64,000 nucleotides of DNA from positions 248,001-312,000 of the forward strand of contig OZ220708.1 in the NCBI GenBank assembly GCA_965116595.1. Reading direction: 5' to 3'. This document shows, in pieces, positions 50,257-56,746 of this stretch. Origin of the DNA: G963663315 sp963668255. Its GTDB lineage: Bacteria; Pseudomonadota; Gammaproteobacteria; Arenicellales; Poriferihabitantaceae. The notes beneath the pieces are model-generated. The model searched no databases. It saw only the letters and a list, made by a program, of their open reading frames with translations, and was not told the DNA's origin. Position 1 is the first letter of the stretch. Each line of letters opens with the position of its first letter. The position numbers and the translations under genes were made by a program.

Positions 50257-50285
50257 TTGCAAAACCGGGTGAACCGAACTAGAAT
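50257..50285 (+). promoter_or_regulatory. Candidate sigma-70 promoter, leaderless start
   Basis: TTGCAA (50257-50262), 17-base spacer, TAGAAT (50280-50285). Transcription would start at about 50292, the A of the ATG of the next gene, so its mRNA may lack a leader. No ribosome site is visible. Confidence 0.5.
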
Positions 50286-50291
50286 GCAATC

Positions 50292-50615
50292 ATGACGACC
50301 GAAGAAAAGACCGAAGAACAGAGTTATCCGCAGCTCCTGCTCGCTCGCGCCAAGGATCGGCAGCGCTCCTTCCTGGGCCGCGGCGCCTGGATGCTGGGCT
50401 ATATCCTGCTGGGCATCGCAATGATACTGTGCGCAATGCTGTGGGCCGTTGTAAAAGAGATTTTTCAGGAAACGCCCAAACAACCCGAACCTGAGTCTGA
50501 AGATCCCTTTACTGACTCTGACTCTCTTTACTATCTTCACCATAACCAGCAGGCTTGTGAAGCTATGCGTGAAGGTAAGGCGGTGTTTGAGTACGATCCG
50601 CTCAAACCTTTTTAA
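50292..50615 (+). CDS. Small membrane protein
   Basis: A 107-residue protein: charged N-terminus (MTTEEKTEEQSYPQLLLARA), one membrane helix (about 33-52, AWMLGYILLGIAMILCAMLW), and an acidic cytoplasmic or periplasmic tail. No family recognised. It reads away from pair 1 and towards traG, 24 bases from the stop of the latter. The promoter just in front makes it likely real; a role in the conjugation membrane complex is only inferred from position. Confidence 0.5.
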   Translation: MTTEEKTEEQSYPQLLLARAKDRQRSFLGRGAWMLGYILLGIAMILCAMLWAVVKEIFQETPKQPEPESEDPFTDSDSLYYLHHNQQACEAMREGKAVFEYDPLKPF

Positions 50616-50638
50616 GTGACGTGGCATCGTCCTCACCC

Positions 50639-52240
50639 TCACCACCTGAACTTTGATTTGACGCCCTGCGCGGCAGCGCGGCCCGCGCCTTTCGCCACGC
50701 CCGCTCCCACCGACCCCGCGCTCTTCGCGGCTCTCAGCGCCCCGGCGCCTGAAGCAACACCGACGCCGCCTGTGGAAGCAGCGCTTTTTGCTACGTTTCC
50801 AGCTGCGGTGGCCGCCCCCACGCCCACCATCCCCATTACGAACAACCACAGCATCGGCACGCCGGCGTAGGCGAACGTCAGGATGATGTTCAGCAGCAGC
50901 CGCTTCTGCGCGTTGCCGAGCACGTGCGCGTCGTCTCCCTGCAACCAGGACAGCATCGAGAAGCCGTCGAACAGCGAAGTGGTGAGATAGTGGTCCAGCC
51001 AGCCGGCGATGGCCAGCAGGGCGTGCACGAACGTCAGGGTGAACAGCACGAAGGACAGGCTGATGACGGCGGACAGCCGGTACGCCGTGAACAGCATCGC
51101 CCAGGGCAGCATGATCACCGCGAACATCTGCAGGATCGCGACGATCATCGGCGCGGCCTGCTTCACGACATTCAGGTAACCTTCCTGCGTAATCGAGGTC
51201 TGCGCCAGTTTGTTCGTAGCGACGACATCCTCGACCAGGCCCCATCCCCGTTCGATCAGGCTGTCCTCGCCGGAGCTGTGTTCCGACGATACTTGCGTGG
51301 CGGCGTAGTTGTTCAGGATCCGCTTGACCCGGCCCTGCCGGATCACGTCGTCGGGCGTGCCTCTGAACGACGCAAACGTATCCTTCATGTTCTGCCAGGT
51401 CGATTCGTTGGCCTGGTCCAGGTCCAGCAGCTTGTCCTCGATCGCGACCCACCAGTCGGCGCAGGTGGCGTTCACCCCAAGATAAGCGGTCGCCTTGCGG
51501 TCCGGCGCGATCGAGCGGTAGCAGCCCTGCGACACGGGGTCCGTACAGTACAGGTAGCCGCCGGGAAGGGTCGCCAGATAGCGTGAACCGGGCCAGTCGA
51601 TATCCTCCGCATTCGCGCCGGTCGGCTTGAGGTTGCCCTCGCGCACCATGCGCTCGAACTGCTGGTGCGCCGGGATATAGCACGACCGAATGAAATTGCG
51701 GTACTCGTAGGCGACCGACGGGTCCGAAATGTTGGTCGACGACAGCGCCACGCGGGCCTGGCGCAGGTCCCCGGGCGTCGGCAGGTTCTGCACGATGCTC
51801 TGGGTGATCCCGGTGGAGATCCCCAGCAGGAAGCGCCACCAGATCGGCACCCGGACCGTGGAATTGCCGGTCACGGGATCCAGGGACTGGCTGTACGTGC
51901 TGGGATCGGTCTCGGCGCTTACCTCGGCCGGATCCGGATCCGAGAAGGACGGCGTCGGCTGGTAGATGACCGTGGTCGGCTGGATCTCGTAGACCGGCGT
52001 CAAGCACGTCAGCGCGACGATGATACCGCCGAGTATGCCGAAGATGTGCGCCTTCGTTCCCGAGTGGCTCTCGTTGTCGATCTGGTTGGCCTGGGCGATG
52101 TGCTGTGCGCTGCCCGACCACAGGATCCACATGAAGGGCAGCAGGAACAGTCCGGTTTTCGTCAGAACTTCGTAGGACAGGCCGTACAGCATCCAGCCGA
52201 TCAGGGTGGTGTGAAGTTCAAGGTAGGAAGATACGTACAT
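50639..52240 (-). CDS. traG: TraG N-terminal-domain-like mating-pair protein
   Basis: A 533-residue membrane protein, MPF_G TraG-like. The N-terminal LELHTTLIGWMLYGLSYEVLTKTGLFLLPFMWILW is the TraG_N first helix pair; a long periplasmic part with Cys-containing RSCYIPAHQQF and GYLYCTDPV segments follows; four more hydrophobic segments sit between 340 and 465; the tail is Ala/Gly-rich. It would help mating-pair stabilisation or the inner-membrane channel. It closes the tra segment on this side, as in ICEclc-type clusters. Confidence 0.82.
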   Translation of the reverse strand: MYVSSYLELHTTLIGWMLYGLSYEVLTKTGLFLLPFMWILWSGSAQHIAQANQIDNESHSGTKAHIFGILGGIIVALTCLTPVYEIQPTTVIYQPTPSFSDPDPAEVSAETDPSTYSQSLDPVTGNSTVRVPIWWRFLLGISTGITQSIVQNLPTPGDLRQARVALSSTNISDPSVAYEYRNFIRSCYIPAHQQFERMVREGNLKPTGANAEDIDWPGSRYLATLPGGYLYCTDPVSQGCYRSIAPDRKATAYLGVNATCADWWVAIEDKLLDLDQANESTWQNMKDTFASFRGTPDDVIRQGRVKRILNNYAATQVSSEHSSGEDSLIERGWGLVEDVVATNKLAQTSITQEGYLNVVKQAAPMIVAILQMFAVIMLPWAMLFTAYRLSAVISLSFVLFTLTFVHALLAIAGWLDHYLTTSLFDGFSMLSWLQGDDAHVLGNAQKRLLLNIILTFAYAGVPMLWLFVMGMVGVGAATAAGNVAKSAASTGGVGVASGAGALRAAKSAGSVGAGVAKGAGRAAAQGVKSKFRW

Positions 52241-52250
52241 GGGCGGGTCC

Positions 52251-52574
52251 TCAGAAATATCGAAAGATCTGGTGGATGATCAGCGCATCCACGACCAGGA
52301 AGCTGACAGCGAGCTGCGTGCGTACTTTCAGCCGAAGCCCCGCCGGCGTCTGCATCCGGACCGGAACAATCCAGATGATCGCCGCATACAGGATCGTGCG
52401 CAGCGCCGCGAGAGGCGTTTCCATATCCCCGATCCAGGCCCGCACACCGGCCAGGTCCGTCGAAACGGCGAACGTGAACACCCCGAACGCCAGGATCGTG
52501 ATCACGCCCAAAACGATCATCGAGAGCGTCAGCTTCATGAACAACCCGAAGAATTTCCGCGTGGCCATTCTCAT
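52251..52574 (-). CDS. ICE-conserved small membrane protein
   Basis: A 107-residue protein with hydrophobic segments at about 13-34, 52-70 and 88-104. It begins MRMATRKFFGLFMKLTLSMI. It overlaps the PFL_4711-type gene by four bases and is followed 10 bases on by TraG. A small hydrophobic gene at this position is usual in PFGI-1-class elements; the function is not known. Confidence 0.6.
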   Translation of the reverse strand: MRMATRKFFGLFMKLTLSMIVLGVITILAFGVFTFAVSTDLAGVRAWIGDMETPLAALRTILYAAIIWIVPVRMQTPAGLRLKVRTQLAVSFLVVDALIIHQIFRYF

Positions 52575-53902
52575 TGCAGCACCGCTCCGTCGTTGAGCGG
52601 GGTGTCGGCACGTCCGCCCGAATCGATCAACCGTCCGGACCGGCGCCTGAGGTGCTGTTCCGTCAGCGCGCTGGCCGCGGACTGCGCCACCTGCTTGCGC
52701 AACTCGAACTCGTCCTTCAGCAACTGGTTCTCCTGCTCCAGTCGCGGCAGGATGACCATCAGGATCAGGTCCTGGGCAGGTGAAGCCGCCACATAAGGAT
52801 TCGACAGGCCGATCAACAGCAGCCGGCGCGCCAGATTGACCTCCTCCATCGCCCGGAGCAGAGCGAATTCGGTTGCGATACGCGTCGTTGCCGCCGCCCG
52901 GGCATCCGGACCGAGCTCAAGCAACGCCTGGATCAGGGTCTGATTGATGACCAGGCCGGAGACCTGGTTCTCACCGAGGTCGATCGCCGTTCCCGGATTG
53001 GCCAGGTTCGCCGCCAGCCCCTCCTCGATCTGCTTCTCGATATCCGCCGCCCTCTCGTGCAGCGGCGCGACCGCGCCCCGCCCGGGCCGGCCTTCCGGCG
53101 CTGTCTCGCGGATATTCGTGATCTGATGCTCCCCGATGATATCCCGGACGCCGGTCGCAGCTTGCTCGGCGGTTGGCCACACCTGTTTCAGGCGGCTGTC
53201 GCCGCTGCCCAGCTCTCCGCTTCCAGAATCCTCGACCGCCAGTTCGTAGCCGTGCTTCACGACGTCGGCAACGACATGGATCTCTCCGCCTCCTGGCGCC
53301 CCGTCGCACAGGTATTCCCGCCCGTCGATCCAGGTCACGCAGCCGTGCTCCTCGTCGACGCGCTCCTGGACCTCGATGACCGGTTCGCCGCTCTCAGCGC
53401 TCGAACGCCAGGTATCCTGCCTGCCGACCTTCACCCAGTCGTAATAGGGATTCTCGCCGGACAGGATTTCCCTTTCGGCCTCCCGGCAGTCCTTCACCGC
53501 CAGGTTGAAGGACTCTTCGTATCGGAGCATCGCGTTCTCGAGCATGTTCGCCAGGTTGGGGTTGGCCTGGCGCAGCAAGTACAACGGCAGGGACTGGACT
53601 GTGGATGTTGCAGCGTAGGTCAGGGTGTCCACCGCCTTGTCCAGGCCACTGGAGAAGCCGTCGAACATGTTCATGAGGTTCGAGCTGAGATCGAACTTGC
53701 CGCACGAATAACCGAATCCGGCCGAGCCCGATGCGCCGATCCGCACATTCTTCCGGTAGCTGGCCGGGCCGCCCAGAGCCCGCCCGCCGCCGATCTCGTA
53801 ATAGATCAGGTCGTCTTCCAGGTTCTGTTGAGCCAGGCTCTCTCCGCTTCCCGTGACCAGGCACAAAATTGGGACAAGTACAGGAAAAATACGTCGAATC
53901 AT
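52571..53902 (-). CDS. ICE conjugation protein, PFL_4711 family
   Basis: A 443-residue exported protein. ATG at 53902 gives the signal peptide MIRRIFPVLVPILCLVTGSGESLAQQ; the longer frame has no support. The mature start, DDLIYYEIGGGRALGGPASYRKNVRIG, and the Cys-containing YSCGKFDLSSNLMNMFDG segment are typical of the PFL_4711-type (TIGR03755) group, a TraH-like outer part of the mating apparatus. A helical C-terminal region (LPRLEQENQLLKDEFELRKQVAQ) is coiled-coil. Located 2 bases after the TraU gene. Confidence 0.8.
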   Translation of the reverse strand: MIRRIFPVLVPILCLVTGSGESLAQQNLEDDLIYYEIGGGRALGGPASYRKNVRIGASGSAGFGYSCGKFDLSSNLMNMFDGFSSGLDKAVDTLTYAATSTVQSLPLYLLRQANPNLANMLENAMLRYEESFNLAVKDCREAEREILSGENPYYDWVKVGRQDTWRSSAESGEPVIEVQERVDEEHGCVTWIDGREYLCDGAPGGGEIHVVADVVKHGYELAVEDSGSGELGSGDSRLKQVWPTAEQAATGVRDIIGEHQITNIRETAPEGRPGRGAVAPLHERAADIEKQIEEGLAANLANPGTAIDLGENQVSGLVINQTLIQALLELGPDARAAATTRIATEFALLRAMEEVNLARRLLLIGLSNPYVAASPAQDLILMVILPRLEQENQLLKDEFELRKQVAQSAASALTEQHLRRRSGRLIDSGGRADTPLNDGAVLQ

Positions 53903-53904
53903 CT

Positions 53905-54897
53905 TCAAAACCCTATCTTGGCGATCGTCTTTCCGGATCCGGGACAGCACTCGTGCAATGGCCAGTAGATCCAGCCGTAGTCTCCCTCGTCCGGTCCCGA
54001 TCCGCTTTCCCGCCCGACGTGGTAGTCGCGGTCCTGCCCGAAGGTGATGCACTGCGTTTCAACCCTCGGAAAAATCATTTGCCACTGGTCAGTCGTCTCG
54101 TCACTCTTCGGTACCCCTGGAACGTCGTTGTAGATGTGCGGCTGGGCGGACCGTGTAACGATGTCCACCGCCCGTTGCGCCATCACGGCGCCGGCCAGCG
54201 AATCGTATTCCTGCTGGACGTGGCCATGACGGGGATATACGCCGCCCCAGTACCGGTGCGGCCACTTGCCGATCGGCCGCAGCCCGGGCGCCCAGGTTGC
54301 AGGGTATAACTGCTCGGTAAGGCCGGTGCGCCAGGCCGCGCCGTCGAGCTCGCTCGAGAAGTAGAGTCCCATGGGCGTGACTTCGGTCGGGCACAGGTAA
54401 TCGAAGTCGGCCAGTTCAGCGATGTCCCTGCGAAATGCCGCCAGCGCTGGATTGCCGGCGATGTTGATCTCCTTGAACCGGATGTTGCTGCGCCCTTCGC
54501 TGCCGGCGCCGCGGTTCGGGTTGCTCGAAGCGCCGCCCGGAGCGACGCCGATGATTCCCTTGATCGCGGCGTTGCCCGCCGCGCCGGCCAACTCGCCGTA
54601 GATCGCCCGAGCTTCCGTCCAGGGAACATCTCCGAAGTTGTTATAGGCGGAGACCACGAGATCAGGAAGCCGATGGGTTATCCACGGCACGGTCTTGATG
54701 TAGCAGCCGAAAAACCCGCACTTGAGCTTCAGGCAGATGCCTTTGATCTTCCAGTCCACGCAGTCCGGGTTGGCGGAAGCCTCCGCAACCTCGGCGGTGG
54801 AAAAGTCAGCCCGGGCCTGCAGGGGCAGGATACACAGCAACGCCAGTGCCAGGCCCGCGATGTACCGGTTCTGAATGACGGAATATTGCATGATCAC
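53905..54897 (-). CDS. traU: TraU-family protein (PFL_4710)
   Basis: A 330-residue exported protein of the TraU family. Signal peptide to about residue 30 (ILPLQARA). Multiple Cys: PDCVDWKIKGICLKLKCGFFGCYI, DYLCPTEV, TQCITFGQ and LHECCPGSG. The pairs GHVQQEYDSLAGAVMAQRAVDIVTR and HRYWGGVYPR are also family hallmarks. TraU is a periplasmic protein needed for DNA transfer in F-like systems. It precedes the PFL_4711-type gene and overlaps the PFL_4709-type gene by four bases, as in related ICEs. Confidence 0.87.
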   Translation of the reverse strand: MIMQYSVIQNRYIAGLALALLCILPLQARADFSTAEVAEASANPDCVDWKIKGICLKLKCGFFGCYIKTVPWITHRLPDLVVSAYNNFGDVPWTEARAIYGELAGAAGNAAIKGIIGVAPGGASSNPNRGAGSEGRSNIRFKEINIAGNPALAAFRRDIAELADFDYLCPTEVTPMGLYFSSELDGAAWRTGLTEQLYPATWAPGLRPIGKWPHRYWGGVYPRHGHVQQEYDSLAGAVMAQRAVDIVTRSAQPHIYNDVPGVPKSDETTDQWQMIFPRVETQCITFGQDRDYHVGRESGSGPDEGDYGWIYWPLHECCPGSGKTIAKIGF

Positions 54898-55301
54898 CCT
54901 CCTCCCTGCTGGTGCAGAGCCACGGCTCTGCGCAGGTTGAACCCGTAGTACAGCGACCGGCTTCCGATCCGGATCGCCGGCAGATGCGTGGCGTGCTCAC
55001 GCACCCAACTGAGCGCCTGCCATAACCGAACCACCTCTTGTTGCACGGACGGCGAGAAACGCCCCTGTACGAACTCCAGGCGCGTTTCCGGGGCCAAGGC
55101 ATGCACTCCCCTCGCCAACTCCTCCTCGATGATCCTGGCGCGGTCCAGGTGGATTACGGTGGTATTCCCGGCCAGTTTCCAGGGCACGGAGACCGGAAGA
55201 CCGGTCACCGTGTATACCGTGATCGGTTCCGTCGTGTCCTGGGCTGATGCCAGCGCCGGCAGCATTAGCAGAACGAATGCGATATGCTTCAGCTTCTTCA
55301 G
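54894..55301 (-). CDS. ICE conjugation protein, PFL_4709 family (start unclear)
   Basis: A protein of about 120-135 residues: signal-like KKLKHIAFVLLMLPALASA, then EPITVYTVTGLPVSVPWKLAG, VIHLDRARIIEEELARG and a helical C-terminus. This is the PFL_4709 (TIGR03757) form. No ATG or GTG lies before the signal segment in this frame; CTG at 55301 or ATA is the only possible start, and the first ATG (55265) would cut the signal. The gene was probably once longer upstream, before the B gene was inserted on the other strand 25 bases away. Confidence 0.7.
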   Translation of the reverse strand: MKKLKHIAFVLLMLPALASAQDTTEPITVYTVTGLPVSVPWKLAGNTTVIHLDRARIIEEELARGVHALAPETRLEFVQGRFSPSVQQEVVRLWQALSWVREHATHLPAIRIGSRSLYYGFNLRRAVALHQQGGG

Positions 55302-55325
55302 TATTGCACAAAGGGGGTTCGAACC

Positions 55326-56096
55326 ATGCTGTATGAAGCGATTTGTCCGGATGGGAAGAGCCGTACGCCGGTTGCTTTCATCAAGGAATACAACACCACC
55401 TACCTGGAAGACGGAAACCATCCGTTGTGTCCGCGCAGTTGCGAGGTTTATATCGCATCCATCGGCAGTCGCAAGAGACCCATGTACTTTCGCCATTATC
55501 CGAACAGCGGATGCCCATTGGCGCAGGACGACCGGTTCAATCGCATGCTGAAGGATGTTTCGTGGGACAGGGAGCAGGGTGAACGTCTTTTGAGAGCGTT
55601 CTGCATGGAGAAAAACCTGGTGGAAGCCTACAATCTTCTGAAGATGATGTTCCGATTGTCGGAGTTCCACGTCGATGAGTTCTATCAATTGTGCAGGCAA
55701 GCGCACAGAAGGAAAATATGGTGGTTTTCCGGAATCACCCTTCAGGTCGTACCCTATGTCATGGCGGCGCTGCGGGACGTCAGGTGCTACGAAACCGAGA
55801 ACGGAGAAACGGATGCGAATGAACTGACGGAGAGGTATTCCATGCGCGCTATTCTGATTCCGCCCCGTGGGTCCGGGCTGCGCTCGGTATGGGAAGGAAG
55901 GGAATCCTGCCGATTGAATATCCATTTCGTCGATGACGGACGAGCTGGACGGGAAATGCGGCACAGCCCTATCGTGATTCCAGATCCTGACTTGGAAAGC
56001 CGCCGCAAAAACACCGGCCGGATTCTGAACGATCCGGGGTTTTCCGAACGGATAAAAAGGTTCTGCCGAGAAAGGAATCTGTACCATGATCAGTGA
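55326..56096 (+). CDS. Zinc-ribbon protein of unknown function, pair 2 (B)
   Basis: A 256-residue paralogue of the 48738 gene. HPLCPRSCEVYIASIGSR then MYFRHYPNSGCPLAQ: two Cys pairs with a RHxPxSGCP form, close to the zinc-binding N-terminal region of CoiA-like proteins. Shared core VDEFYQLCRQAHRRKIWWFSGITLQVVPYVMAALRD and the basic C-terminus (RIKRFCRERNLYHD, compare IRKFCIEQGYCHD). ATG 55326 behind AAGGGGG was chosen over 55284. Convergent with gene A, stop overlap 7 bases. Lies inside the otherwise conserved tra order. Confidence 0.65.
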   Translation: MLYEAICPDGKSRTPVAFIKEYNTTYLEDGNHPLCPRSCEVYIASIGSRKRPMYFRHYPNSGCPLAQDDRFNRMLKDVSWDREQGERLLRAFCMEKNLVEAYNLLKMMFRLSEFHVDEFYQLCRQAHRRKIWWFSGITLQVVPYVMAALRDVRCYETENGETDANELTERYSMRAILIPPRGSGLRSVWEGRESCRLNIHFVDDGRAGREMRHSPIVIPDPDLESRRKNTGRILNDPGFSERIKRFCRERNLYHDQ

Positions 56097-56746
56097 GTCT
56101 CCCCGAAGAATTCCCGGCACAGCGATTCTCCGAAGCCGTATACTCCCATGCAGGCATGATCCTGCTCTCCGCCCTGAAGAGGCGGTTCCGTTATTGGTAC
56201 CCGAAATGTTCCCGCGTCTTCATAGTCGACGATGCGCTCTTCCCGGAGAATTCTCCTGAAGCGTCGGATCTGCATGCTCAGCGCCGCGATCGCCCCTTCA
56301 TAGCTGTCCCGGATACAGCAGGTATCCTCCGGATCCTGGCAGTAGCCGGAGGTCCACTTGAACCGGTTCGCCACCAGTCGCCGCCACTGGTTCAGGACCT
56401 CGTCCTGATCGATTCCGTCCGGTCTTACCCAGGTTCTGACCAGGACGGATATCCAGCTGCCCGCTCCGCTTTCGTTCCGACGATACAGGACATGTCCGTA
56501 CCAGTGATAACCGGCCGGCGCCTTGCGCAATCCCTGGGTGATCCACACCAGCAGTTCCGGATTGTTGTCGTCCGAACCCGGCCCCTGATCCGAATACACC
56601 CATCCCTGGGAAACCATGACCCCGCGCTCACAGTCCGGATTCTCCCGGATAGCATGGTCCAGCTCGGCCAGCCACGGCTTGTCCCGACCGTCCTGATCGG
56701 TATAGGTCAGCCGGCGCTGCAGCGAATGTCTGGTATTCTTGCTCAT
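56090..56746 (-). CDS. Conserved ICE protein of unknown function, pair 2 (A)
   Basis: A 218-residue paralogue of the 49490 gene. It starts MSKNTRHSLQRRLTYTDQDG, at an ATGA overlap with the end of traC, and thus is translated with it. After the nearly identical first 60 residues it diverges (KAPAGYHWYGHVLYRRNESGAG, WISVLVRTWVRPDGIDQDEV); a Cys pair CCIRDSYEGAIAALSMQIRRF replaces the corresponding loop. The final GFGESLCREFFGE keeps the shared helix. Unknown function. Confidence 0.65.
   Translation of the reverse strand: MSKNTRHSLQRRLTYTDQDGRDKPWLAELDHAIRENPDCERGVMVSQGWVYSDQGPGSDDNNPELLVWITQGLRKAPAGYHWYGHVLYRRNESGAGSWISVLVRTWVRPDGIDQDEVLNQWRRLVANRFKWTSGYCQDPEDTCCIRDSYEGAIAALSMQIRRFRRILREERIVDYEDAGTFRVPITEPPLQGGEQDHACMGVYGFGESLCREFFGETH

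Noticed and set aside
50205..52130. Long minus-strand open frame of 641 codons across traG
   Set aside because: It is a high-GC shadow in another frame of the well-supported TraG-like gene; its Arg/Gly/Pro-rich residues match no protein pattern.
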